Shown here: positions 8,402 through 15,585 of the stretch, piece by piece
Layout: every line of letters begins with the position of its first letter
How positions within the stretch are numbered: the first letter of the stretch is position 1
Assembly: GCA_963747595.1 (NCBI GenBank)
Contig: CAVVFO010000001.1
Span: 682,001 to 746,000 of the forward strand
Direction: 5' to 3'
Length of the DNA stretch: 64,000 nt
DNA from: Oleiagrimonas sp963747595
GTDB taxonomy: Bacteria > Pseudomonadota > Gammaproteobacteria > Xanthomonadales > Rhodanobacteraceae
Notes under the pieces: generated by a model
What the model saw: the letters and a program-made list of their open reading frames with translations, nothing else
Told to the model about the DNA's origin: nothing
The model's database searches: none
Translations under genes and position numbers: made by a program

Positions 8402-9349
8402 ATGGTCCGCTCCGGCTTTGTAGCGCATCGCAGGAGATTTCTCGACCGGTTAGCGTCCCATTGGACTGGCAGCCGGCCACACTATCGTGCGCAACTTTTG
8501 AAGAGCATTGGCGACCTATTCGATCGGTTTATGGAAGAGGGACTTGCCGACCCGACGTTCCCTGAGCAATTGGCGAACGGCGTGGATTGGACTCACGAGC
8601 AGCGTTTGGCGGAAATGCTGCTGGCCGACAATCTTTGGCACTCCGGCTTTCACCTTTCGAGCAAGGCTACCGGCCCCGACTTTCTCGCCACCAAAAACGG
8701 GAAGTCCGTCTGGATCGAACTCATCACTCCACAGCCGTCAGGCATTGATCCTGGTTGGCTGGATCCCTCTCATGCCGGGGTCTTCGATTACCCGCACAAG
8801 GAGATCGCCCTCCGTTATACCGCGGCACTTAAAGAGAAGCATGCCAAGCTGGTTGGTAGCGATGACGGGAAACCCGGATACCTTGAGACGGGATGCGTAA
8901 GGACAAGCGATCCGTACGTCATCGCCATCAATCAGCATCTGCTCCAAAGAGCCTTCCGCGACCTCACTGGTATCAGTCAGATTCCCACGGCTTGCGAAGT
9001 GCTGTTTGCAATTGGCCCCCAACAACTGCATCTCGATCCACTGACGATGGCAGTAACTGACCAAGATCATGTCCACCGGCCCTACCTTCAGAAGTCCGTC
9101 CACGTGCAGGTGCCCACTGACAGCTTCCTTCATCCCAACTATAAGCCTGTGTCAGCAGTGTTCGCACTTGACCTAGTGCTGGATAAGTTCATAACTCCCG
9201 ACAAGGGCCACGCCCTGATGCGAGAGGATCTCACCGCTATGGTTTACAACCCTTACGCAACTAATCCGCTCCTCCCCTGCTGGATACCGGCCCAAACTCA
9301 CTGGGAGGCGAAAGTGACCTCCGGCATTATTGAGGTGGAGTCGTTGTAG
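8402..9349 (+). CDS. Hypothetical accessory protein, possible PD-(D/E)XK nuclease-like core
   Basis: A 315-residue protein I do not recognise. There is no signal peptide or membrane segment. Around residues 92-113 it reads GPDFLATKNGKSVWIELITP, which resembles the beta-hairpin of the PD-(D/E)XK nuclease fold (PD, then E after a short strand), but the usual Lys after the Glu is Ile, so it may be a degenerate or inactive member. The gene is visibly richer in A and T and has more relaxed codon use than its neighbours, which suggests recent acquisition. The start has a GAGGG-type ribosome site 7-8 nt upstream. It stands alone, with no restriction-modification or toxin partner next to it. Confidence 0.7.
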   Translation: MVRSGFVAHRRRFLDRLASHWTGSRPHYRAQLLKSIGDLFDRFMEEGLADPTFPEQLANGVDWTHEQRLAEMLLADNLWHSGFHLSSKATGPDFLATKNGKSVWIELITPQPSGIDPGWLDPSHAGVFDYPHKEIALRYTAALKEKHAKLVGSDDGKPGYLETGCVRTSDPYVIAINQHLLQRAFRDLTGISQIPTACEVLFAIGPQQLHLDPLTMAVTDQDHVHRPYLQKSVHVQVPTDSFLHPNYKPVSAVFALDLVLDKFITPDKGHALMREDLTAMVYNPYATNPLLPCWIPAQTHWEAKVTSGIIEVESL

Positions 9350-9451
9350 GAACGATGGGCGGTCGAAGACGTCGGTCAGATCTCACTCTCGACTGACTAC
9401 TCATGGCCGTAGCTCATAGATTGAATAGTGGAATTTAGAGGTGGCACGTAG

Positions 9452-9721
9452 TCATTTGTCGTTGACTTTCTTGCGGCGTTTCGCAGGCGCCTTGTTGGTG
9501 GCGATGAGCTGCTGCAGGTAGGCGATGCCTTCTTCTTCGGGGAAGAACGCGACCACATCGGCAACGGTGAGGCCGTAGCGTTTCCTGATGGCGAGAAAGT
9601 CGGCCCTGGCCTTGTCGAGGCGGTCGTCGCCGGTCGGTTCGAAGGTGCTGGCGTGTTCCTTGCGGTCGATGGCGGCGAGTTCTTCCTGGAAGCGCCGGAA
9701 AGCATCTTTTTGGACCGTCAT
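9452..9721 (-). CDS. Small hypothetical protein with basic C-terminus
   Basis: An 89-residue protein without signal peptide or membrane segment. The N-terminal half is charged and helical (AFRRFQEELAAIDRKEHA), the middle has LAIRKRYGLTVADVVAFFPEEEG, and the tail is lysine- and arginine-rich (APAKRRKKVNDK). The short helix-turn and basic tail loosely recall small nucleoid-associated proteins such as H-NS relatives, but the H-NS C-terminal motif is not seen, so I give no function. It lies between the accessory gene at 8402 and an inverted-repeat element. Confidence 0.6.
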   Translation of the reverse strand: MTVQKDAFRRFQEELAAIDRKEHASTFEPTGDDRLDKARADFLAIRKRYGLTVADVVAFFPEEEGIAYLQQLIATNKAPAKRRKKVNDK

Positions 9722-9813
9722 GAAGTCGATGTCTGTTGCTGGTGATGAAGGGCGCGCATTGTCACATGACGCGACGCTGGGGCGAAGTCAGTGGGGCTGC
9801 TTCCCGCGGGATG

Positions 9814-9963
9814 CTCTGATTGCATCTGACCGAGTGGATCAGCGCGATGAAAAGGCGCGATTCAAGGCGCAAAACGCCGCCCATGGTGGTGCCATGAGCA
9901 AGTTTTGCAACGCCGAAACGCGTCTGTTCAGCCGCTGAGCCGCCGGTCACGATTCAATCAGAG
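9814..9963. repeat. Inverted-repeat element with CTCTGATTGAATC ends, short copy
   Basis: Left end CTCTGATTGCATC at 9814-9826 and right end GATTCAATCAGAG at 9951-9963 are inverted copies with one mismatch. The same end sequence flanks the 277-bp element at 60534-60810. The right end overlaps the 3' end of the SGNH hydrolase gene and provides its stop codon. Confidence 0.6.
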
Positions 9964-10742
9964 CGTCCCCCCAGCGCCTTGCGGATGGCGGCGCGAGTGA
10001 GCGGCTCCATGATGGCGAAGCCCTTCTTGGTGGGGTGCACACCGTCGGACGACAGGCCCTTCTTCATCGCGCCCCCGGGCGTGGTCATGGCATCGAAGTA
10101 GTCGACGTAGGTGAAACCGTGCTGCTTGGCATAGTGCCTGATCCAGGTGTTGAGCCTGGCAATGACCGGAACCGGATCGACCCTGGTTTGCCAGGGGAAG
10201 CGGTCGGTCGGCGGCACCGATGCCATGATGACGCGGATCCCGTGGGCGTGGGCCAGTTCGGCCATACTGGCCAGGTTGCCTTCCACGGCTTTGAACGTCG
10301 AGGCACCGGTATTGCCGGCGATGTCGTTGGTGCTGGCCATGATGTGCACCACGGCCGGGTGCAGGTCGATCACGTCCTGGCGGAAACGCACCAGCATTTG
10401 CGGCGTGGTCTGGCCGCTGATGCCGCGGTCGATGCGGCCGTGGGTGAAGAACTGCGGATCTTTCTGCTTCCAGATTTCGGTGATGGAATCGCCCATGAAG
10501 ACCACGCGCGGCGGATTGGCAGTGGGTGGCTTGAGGGCCTTGTTCTTGGCCCGGTAGTAGCACAGCTGGCCGAAGTCGTGGGCGTACAGCCAGGTATGCC
10601 ATGGGCCCCAGCCGCCGGCTTGTTTCATGCTCGGCGCAGAGGCGCAGGGATGGGCGACGATGCCGATGGCCGGCGTATCGGCCTGGGCGGCGGTGGTGGA
10701 GAGGAGCAGGATGGCAAGAATGGCGAGGACTGTTTTCGGCAT
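9954..10742 (-). CDS. Secreted SGNH/GDSL hydrolase
   Basis: A 262-residue exported esterase or acetylhydrolase of the SGNH superfamily. After a signal peptide (MPKTVLAILAILLLSTTAAQA) come block I VFMGDSITEIW near residue 80 (nucleophile Ser), block II GISGQTTPQML with Gly, block III MASTNDIAGN with Asn, and block V SSDGVHPTKKG near residue 242 with the catalytic Asp and His. Related proteins act on acetylated sugars or lipids, but the substrate cannot be read from sequence. The start ATG gives a good signal peptide, although the frame is open upstream. The stop TGA lies inside the right end of an inverted-repeat element, so the original C-terminus may have been altered. Confidence 0.88.
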   Translation of the reverse strand: MPKTVLAILAILLLSTTAAQADTPAIGIVAHPCASAPSMKQAGGWGPWHTWLYAHDFGQLCYYRAKNKALKPPTANPPRVVFMGDSITEIWKQKDPQFFTHGRIDRGISGQTTPQMLVRFRQDVIDLHPAVVHIMASTNDIAGNTGASTFKAVEGNLASMAELAHAHGIRVIMASVPPTDRFPWQTRVDPVPVIARLNTWIRHYAKQHGFTYVDYFDAMTTPGGAMKKGLSSDGVHPTKKGFAIMEPLTRAAIRKALGGRSD

Positions 10743-10791
10743 GGGGCGATCCGGGGGATGGAAGTGGGTGGGGGTGTATGCGCGGGTGCAG

Positions 10792-11574
10792 TCAGGCGCC
10801 CTTGAAGCTTGGCTTGCGCTTGTCCATGAACGCCTGGGTGCCTTCGCGCATGTCGGCGGTGGAGAAGCACAGGGCAAAGCCCTGGGTCTCGAAGGCCAAG
10901 CCCTGCTCGAGGCTGCATTCGCCGCCCGAAAGCACCGCATCCAGAATGCCGGCGGCGGCGCAGGGCGCGCCGGCGGCCAGCTGCGTGGCCAGATCGTCCA
11001 CGGCTTCGTCCAGCGCCTCGGGCGCGACCACGCGGTTGACGATACCCAGTTCGCAGGCGCGCTGCGCGCGGATCTGTTGCCCGCCCAGGCACAGCTCAAG
11101 TGCCGCGGCGCGGCCGGCAAGGCGCAGCAGGCGTTGCGTGCCGCCGAAACCGGGAATCAGGCCCAGGCCGATTTCCGGCTGGCCGAATTTTGCCTTGTCC
11201 GAGGCGATGCGCAAGTGACAGGCCATCGCCAGCTCCATGCCGCCACCCAGTGCGTAGCCCTGCACGCGGGCAATCACCGGTTTGCCGAGGCGTTCGATGC
11301 TGCTCATCACGCGTTGCCCGAGAGCAGAGAATTGTTGTGCCTCGATGGGCGTGAAAGCGCGCATCTGCGCAATGTCGGCGCCGGCCACGAAAGCCTTGTC
11401 GCCGGCGCCGGTGAGGACGACCACGCGCACGGCGTCGTCCTGGGCGGCTTGGCCGAAGGCGCTGTGCAGTTCGTCCAGGGTGCTGCGATCGAGGGCGTTG
11501 AGTTTGTCGGCACGGTTGACGGTGATGGTGCGCACCGCGTCATTGTCGGCGACAAGCAGATGGCGATAGTCCAT
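10792..11574 (-). CDS. Enoyl-CoA hydratase/isomerase family protein
   Basis: Crotonase-fold enzyme of 260 residues, probably hydrating 2-enoyl-CoA in fatty acid or amino acid degradation. The oxyanion-hole region AFVAGADIAQM is near residue 62, and the second CoA/active-site stretch is YALGGGMELAMACHLRIAS around residue 105. Catalytic glutamates are visible in GGMELAM and in GQPEIGLGLIPGFGGTQRL, the pattern of true short-chain enoyl-CoA hydratases. The start at 11574 is chosen for GAGGA about 8 nt upstream. It lies just upstream of the SGNH hydrolase gene on the same strand, 49 bp apart. A partner thiolase or acyl-CoA dehydrogenase is not present in the window. Confidence 0.9.
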   Translation of the reverse strand: MDYRHLLVADNDAVRTITVNRADKLNALDRSTLDELHSAFGQAAQDDAVRVVVLTGAGDKAFVAGADIAQMRAFTPIEAQQFSALGQRVMSSIERLGKPVIARVQGYALGGGMELAMACHLRIASDKAKFGQPEIGLGLIPGFGGTQRLLRLAGRAAALELCLGGQQIRAQRACELGIVNRVVAPEALDEAVDDLATQLAAGAPCAAAGILDAVLSGGECSLEQGLAFETQGFALCFSTADMREGTQAFMDKRKPSFKGA

Positions 11575-11744
11575 GACAAGGATCCTCAGGTTGCAGGCTG
11601 GCAATGGTAGCAGCGGGAACCTTTGCGCCACATAGCGATCACACCTGTGCGAGCTTTTTCGGCGTGTACACCTCCCGCGTATTGTTCAAAGGTCATGCCG
11701 CGCAGGCACAATGACCTCCGTGCGGGACCGAGACGGAGTGTTGG

Positions 11745-12467
11745 ATGAAAGCAATCTGTGCCCTGACGATGTTGTGGCTGTTCTGCGCCACACCGGCCAT
11801 GGCGCAGAGGAATGCTCCTGCGGTGGCCGCGTCCAGCCGCACACCGCCGCACGGCAGCATCAATCGGCACAAGCTGTCCTATGCCATCGGCTACCGCATC
11901 GGCAGCCGGTTTTCCGACGGTCATCCGGCGGTGGATATCGATACGCTGGTCAAGGCGCTCCGCGATGCCTATGCCAAGCATGCACCCGCCGTGTCCATGC
12001 AGGACATGGATGCCCAGCTCAGCGCTCTGGAAAAACAGCTGCGTACACGTGCCAGAGCCTCGTATCGCCATCTGGCAAAGGTCAACGCCGCCAGGAGCGC
12101 ACAGTTCATGGCGCACAACAAGCAGCAGCCGGGCGTGGTCAGCCTGCCTTCGGGTGTGCAGTACAAGGTGCTGCAGCGGGGGTCGGGCGTGCATCCCACG
12201 CCGCACAGCACGGTGGTGCTCAACTATCGCGGTTCGCTGGCCAATGGCATGGAATTCGATTCCTCCTATGCGCATGGCAAGGCGGTGACCTATCCGGTGG
12301 ACAAGATGCTCGCGGGCTGGCGCGATGTGCTGCCGCGCATGCGGGTGGGCGGCAAATGGAAGGTGTTCATTCCGCCGTCGCAGGCCTTCGGCATCCATGG
12401 GCAACTGCCGCGGATCGGTCCCAATGAAGCGCTGGTATTCGAGATCAAGCTGCTCAAGGTGAAGTGA
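11745..12467 (+). CDS. Exported FKBP-type peptidyl-prolyl isomerase
   Basis: A 240-residue periplasmic folding factor of the FkpA/FklB/Mip type. A signal peptide (MKAICALTMLWLFCATPAMAQ) is followed by a helical dimerisation domain (about residues 40-125, with LSYAIGYRIGSRF) and the FKBP domain to the C-terminus (VVLNYRGSLANGMEFDSS, MRVGGKWKVFIPPSQAFG, LVFEIKLLKVK). Several catalytic-pocket residues of FKBP (Tyr, Asp, Phe, the Ile-Pro stretch) are kept. The protein catalyses cis-trans isomerisation of Xaa-Pro bonds and probably acts as a chaperone. It stands alone on the plus strand. Confidence 0.92.
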   Translation: MKAICALTMLWLFCATPAMAQRNAPAVAASSRTPPHGSINRHKLSYAIGYRIGSRFSDGHPAVDIDTLVKALRDAYAKHAPAVSMQDMDAQLSALEKQLRTRARASYRHLAKVNAARSAQFMAHNKQQPGVVSLPSGVQYKVLQRGSGVHPTPHSTVVLNYRGSLANGMEFDSSYAHGKAVTYPVDKMLAGWRDVLPRMRVGGKWKVFIPPSQAFGIHGQLPRIGPNEALVFEIKLLKVK

Positions 12468-12549
12468 TTTCGCCTGCGTGGCGCGCCTGCGGATGAACGC
12501 AAGCGGATGCCGGCACTGCCCGGGCGCCACCGGGGCCGCGTGTTTGCGC

Positions 12550-12555
12550 TAGCAT
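12550..12555 (+). promoter_or_regulatory. -10 element of the DUF1289-Nudix-sulfurtransferase genes
   Basis: TAGCAT ends 7 nt before the ATG at 12563, with no Shine-Dalgarno sequence. The same TAGCAT-7-ATG layout is seen at recQ. Confidence 0.45.
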
Positions 12556-12562
12556 GTCCGTG

Positions 12563-12766
12563 ATGCCCGAAAGCGAACCTCCGCCTCCACCCGAACCGCT
12601 GCTGCCGCTGACGCCGTGTGTCGGCGTGTGCTATCTCGATGCGGCCGGCCTGTGTGCAGGATGCCGCCGCACGGGCGACGAAATTGCGCGCTGGAGCGTC
12701 ATGAGCAAAGCCGATCGGTTGCACCTGATGGAGCATGTATTGCCTCTGCGGGATCCGCCGTCGTGA
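12563..12766 (+). CDS. DUF1289 domain-containing protein
   Basis: A 67-residue protein with a proline-rich N-terminus and the DUF1289 cysteine pattern TPCVGVCYLDAAGLCAGCRRT (Cys residues at about 20, 24, 32 and 35), followed by EIARW and a helix. The cysteines probably bind a metal; the function is unknown. Many proteobacteria carry such a gene beside a Nudix or oxidoreductase gene. The ATG at 12563 is preferred over the one at 12554 because it sits 7 nt after TAGCAT. Its stop overlaps the GTG of the next gene by 4 bp (GTGA). Confidence 0.8.
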   Translation: MPESEPPPPPEPLLPLTPCVGVCYLDAAGLCAGCRRTGDEIARWSVMSKADRLHLMEHVLPLRDPPS

Positions 12767-13374
12767 CGGTGGAGACTGCCGATCGCCTGCAAACGGCGTT
12801 GCATCCGGTGCATGCGCCGCCGCAGCCACCGGGCTGGAACCACACGCAGCTGCACGATCTCCTGGATGGCACGTCATTGCGGTCCGCCGCGGTGCTTCTG
12901 GGGTTGCGCGATGATGCGGACCGGCATGTGCTGTTGACGCGGCGCACCGACACCCTCAGCCAGCATGCTGGCCAGGTGGCGTTTCCCGGCGGTGCCGCCG
13001 ACCCCGGCGATGCCGACGATCCGGTGACCACTGCGCTGCGCGAGGCGCAGGAGGAGATCGGGCTGGATCCCCGGACGGTCACGCCGCTGGGCTTTCTGGA
13101 CTGTTTCGAGACCATCAGCGGTTTCTGCGTGACGCCGGTGGTGGCGCGCATCGAGGCCGATGCACCGCCGCTCACGGTGGACCCGGTCGAGGTGGCCGAA
13201 GTCTTCGAGGTGCCGCTGGAGTTCTTTCTGGATGCCGCCAACCTGCGCAACTACACCATGACCTGGCGCGGCCGGCCGCGGGCCATGGTCGAATTCGTCT
13301 ATGGCGAGCACCGCATCTGGGGCGCCACTGCCGCCATGATCCACAACCTGCTTGAGAGGATGCGCGCATCTTGA
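12763..13374 (+). CDS. Nudix CoA pyrophosphatase family protein
   Basis: A 203-residue Nudix hydrolase resembling NudL, which splits coenzyme A or CoA esters into 3',5'-ADP and phosphopantetheine. The Nudix box runs from GGAADPGDADDPVTTALREA into QEEIGLD, near residues 77-103, with the expected REAQEE core, and VAFPGGA precedes it. Start choice: the GTG at 12763 overlaps the DUF1289 stop as GTGA, a classic translational coupling signal. The stop overlaps a possible TTG start of the sulfurtransferase gene. The three genes therefore look like one operon. Confidence 0.88.
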   Translation: MTVETADRLQTALHPVHAPPQPPGWNHTQLHDLLDGTSLRSAAVLLGLRDDADRHVLLTRRTDTLSQHAGQVAFPGGAADPGDADDPVTTALREAQEEIGLDPRTVTPLGFLDCFETISGFCVTPVVARIEADAPPLTVDPVEVAEVFEVPLEFFLDAANLRNYTMTWRGRPRAMVEFVYGEHRIWGATAAMIHNLLERMRAS

Positions 13375-13391
13375 CCGTTTCATTGTCACCA

Positions 13392-14243
13392 ATGCCATCG
13401 CCACTTATCGATACCGCCGCACTGGCCGCTCTACCACCCGGAGCCTGTCTGATCGTGGACTGCCGTTTCAGCCTGGATGATCCCGAGACCGCGCGCCGCG
13501 AGTATGACAAGGCGCACATCCCGGGCGCCGTGTACGCGCACCTGGAGGAGGACCTGTCCGATATGGACCAACTGCAACAGGGGCTGGGGCGTCATCCGTT
13601 GCCCGACGAGAGTGCTCTGGCCCAGCGACTGGGGCGCTGGGGCTGGACGCCGGGGCAGCCGGTTGTGGCTTATGACGCGGCCGGCGGGGCACTGGCTGCT
13701 GCGCGTCTGTGGTGGTTGCTGCGGACGGCGGATATCACCGCCGCGGTGCTCGATGGCGGCCTGGAGCAGTGGATCCGCGTAGGCCTGCCGCTGGCGGCAC
13801 AGCACGAACCGCCGCTGCCGACGCAGGTGCAGATCGAGTTCGATGCCAACCAGAGCGTGGCCTCGGATGCGGTCGAGGTGCTGCGCGACGACGCACGCCG
13901 ACTGCTCCTGGATGCGCGCGCGGCGCCACGTTTCCGCGGTGACCACGAACCCATCGATCGCATCGGCGGCCATGTACCCGGCGCGCGCAACCGCCCGTTC
14001 AGCGAGAATCTGGACGACGACGGCCGCTTCAAGTCGGTGCAGCAGTTGCGCGCGGAATTCGATGCCGTGCGTGGCGACGTGGCGGCGCAGGACGTGGTGC
14101 ACATGTGCGGTTCCGGTGTCACTGCCTGCCATAATCTCCTGGCCATGGAACACGCCGGCCTGCACGGTTCACGCCTCTACGCGCCATCCTGGAGCGGCTG
14201 GGTCAGTGATCCGTCGCGCGATGTGGCTACCGGCGAGGCGTGA
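13392..14243 (+). CDS. Sulfurtransferase (two rhodanese domains)
   Basis: A 283-residue thiosulfate / 3-mercaptopyruvate sulfurtransferase. Two rhodanese domains are present: an inactive N-terminal one (LIVDCRFSLDDPE, YDKAHIPGAVY) and an active C-terminal one with DARAAPRFRG, HVPGARNRPF and the active-site loop MCGSGVTACHN near residue 242, where the Cys carries the persulfide. A CGSGVTA loop is typical of mercaptopyruvate sulfurtransferases, whereas rhodaneses often have CRKGVTA, so 3-mercaptopyruvate is the likelier donor. The ATG at 13392 is chosen; a TTG at 13371 overlapping the previous stop is an alternative that would add seven residues. Confidence 0.88.
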   Translation: MPSPLIDTAALAALPPGACLIVDCRFSLDDPETARREYDKAHIPGAVYAHLEEDLSDMDQLQQGLGRHPLPDESALAQRLGRWGWTPGQPVVAYDAAGGALAAARLWWLLRTADITAAVLDGGLEQWIRVGLPLAAQHEPPLPTQVQIEFDANQSVASDAVEVLRDDARRLLLDARAAPRFRGDHEPIDRIGGHVPGARNRPFSENLDDDGRFKSVQQLRAEFDAVRGDVAAQDVVHMCGSGVTACHNLLAMEHAGLHGSRLYAPSWSGWVSDPSRDVATGEA

Positions 14244-14434
14244 GGCCGGGACATTGCCGCCCCGGATTGGTGAGGGGATTTCCTGCTGCGGAGTGCTTCG
14301 TGCGAGCGGTGGATCGCCGCAGCGAGGCCGCGTGTGCCGGCATGATCGAGGCGGAGTGTCATTTGGTCCTGCCTTCAGGCAGTGCGTCGTAATCTGTGCA
14401 AACCGGTACTGCGGTCCACATCAGGAGCACCCAG

Positions 14435-14620
14435 ATGGATGACAAGACGTACATTCAGAATGCGTATGGGGCGACGCTGGAGTCCCTGTTCCAGAATTTC
14501 CTGAGCGCCTACACCTCGGCGCAGGGGGAAGGGCAGCAGGAGACCGACGCCGAACGGCGTTTCTCGGCCGGGCTTGCCAATGCCCGGCAGGCCCGGGATC
14601 GGGCGCTGGCGCTTCTTTGA
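14435..14620 (+). CDS. Small hypothetical protein (61 residues)
   Basis: A 61-residue hydrophilic protein starting MDDKTYIQNAYGATLESLFQ with GGAG 8 nt upstream. No signal peptide, membrane segment or known motif. The sequence looks helical with an alanine- and arginine-rich end (ANARQARDRALALL). It converges on the small membrane protein at 14655-15062, 34 bp apart, with no terminator between them. It may be a separate small gene or a component of the same locus. No function is assigned. Confidence 0.55.
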   Translation: MDDKTYIQNAYGATLESLFQNFLSAYTSAQGEGQQETDAERRFSAGLANARQARDRALALL

Positions 14621-14654
14621 CGTCGCGCACCCCGGAGAAGGCGACCATACGCGG

Positions 14655-15062
14655 TCAGCGTCTCTTGTACAGGTAATTGGCAACGATGGTGAACAGTCCC
14701 AGCACGGAGGCCGTGGTGGTGGTGATCAGCGCGATCAGCGTGGAATCGGAGAGCATGAACCAGCCGTGATGGCCACCGCCGAAACCGGCCAGCAGGACGA
14801 TCACCACCATGGTCAGCAGCCACAGGGAGGTCAGACGGAAGATCTTGTCGGCATAGGCCTTGCGCGCTTCGATGTTCTGCTGCTCGCTTTCCAAGTCGAG
14901 TCTTTTCGCGTCGGCATCGAGTGCGTCCAGCTCCACCTGGGTCTTCTCGTCGGGCGTGGAAGACGCCGACAGGATGGCATCGCCGGCGTTGATTGCATCG
15001 AGGTCGACGGGAGCGGCTCCGCTCCGGCCGGTGGCAAGGACGTCGGTTTTTTCATCGGTCAT
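14655..15062 (-). CDS. Small two-helix membrane protein, candidate toxin of a Panacea pair
   Basis: A 135-residue protein. Residues 1-75 are hydrophilic and end in a charged helix (DALDADAKRLDLESEQQN); two membrane segments follow, about 77-94 (LTSLWLLTMVVIVLLAGF) and 103-131 (LIALITTTTASVLGLFTIVA), with a short basic tail YLYKRR. Its ATG overlaps the stop of the upstream DUF4065 gene as ATGA, so the two are translated together. Panacea (DUF4065) domains are known antitoxins for unrelated toxins, some of them membrane proteins, and the downstream partner is the toxin. The toxin role here is inferred only from this arrangement and the membrane topology. Confidence 0.65.
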   Translation of the reverse strand: MTDEKTDVLATGRSGAAPVDLDAINAGDAILSASSTPDEKTQVELDALDADAKRLDLESEQQNIEARKAYADKIFRLTSLWLLTMVVIVLLAGFGGGHHGWFMLSDSTLIALITTTTASVLGLFTIVANYLYKRR

Positions 15063-15547
15063 GGCCGTGCCCCCATGAGGCGCACGAACTCCTCGCGGAT
15101 GAGGGCGTCATCGATGTGCGGATTCTTCCTGCCCGATGCAGTCCACGTGCGCGCCCATGGCGTGCCGGGCGCATGGGCCATGTTGGACAACTGCGTGGCG
15201 CTGTAGCGGCCGTACACCGCTTGGATCCGGTCCATGAAAAGGATGAGTGCGCTGTCATGCACGCGCGGGGTGACGATCACGAACCCCTGACGATCATCCG
15301 TCGTGGTGGCGAAGCGGTGGATGGGGCCGCTGCCACAGGCCTTGAACTCGTGGTAAAGCGACACGACCACCGGTCCGTAGGACCAGGCCTCGACACTTTC
15401 GTCCAGAAGCGGGGCGTCGTACAACGCCAGGTGCCAGCCGTGGGCGACGTACGTCAGGCGCTGCAACTTGGTCGCCGAAAGCAGCGCCCGCTTGCGCCGA
15501 GCCGCACCGATGAAGTGATTGCCGATGGCCTTTGCCGGATGACTCAT
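15059..15547 (-). CDS. Panacea domain (DUF4065/SocA-like) protein, candidate antitoxin
   Basis: A 162-residue cytosolic protein that matches the Panacea/DUF4065 family: ATKLQRLTYVAHGWHLALYD near residue 25, then DESVEAWSYGPVVVSLYHEF near residue 49, and a C-terminal helix. Founding members are GepA and the proteolysis adaptor/antitoxin SocA; the domain was later shown to neutralise many different toxins. The gene is first in a two-gene unit with the membrane protein at 14655-15062, sharing a 4-bp ATGA overlap. A TACTCT hexamer 7 nt before the ATG suggests a leaderless mRNA. It lies between an enoyl-CoA hydratase gene and small hypothetical genes, a likely small accessory insertion. Confidence 0.82.
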   Translation of the reverse strand: MSHPAKAIGNHFIGAARRKRALLSATKLQRLTYVAHGWHLALYDAPLLDESVEAWSYGPVVVSLYHEFKACGSGPIHRFATTTDDRQGFVIVTPRVHDSALILFMDRIQAVYGRYSATQLSNMAHAPGTPWARTWTASGRKNPHIDDALIREEFVRLMGARP

Positions 15548-15554
15548 GTAGCGG

Positions 15555-15560
15555 AGAGTA
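15555..15560 (-). promoter_or_regulatory. -10 element of the Panacea gene pair
   Basis: TACTCT on the minus strand ends 7 nt before the ATG at 15547. No Shine-Dalgarno sequence and no convincing -35 is visible. Confidence 0.4.
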
Positions 15561-15585
15561 CGCCGCTTGGGCTCGGTGGGGTATA

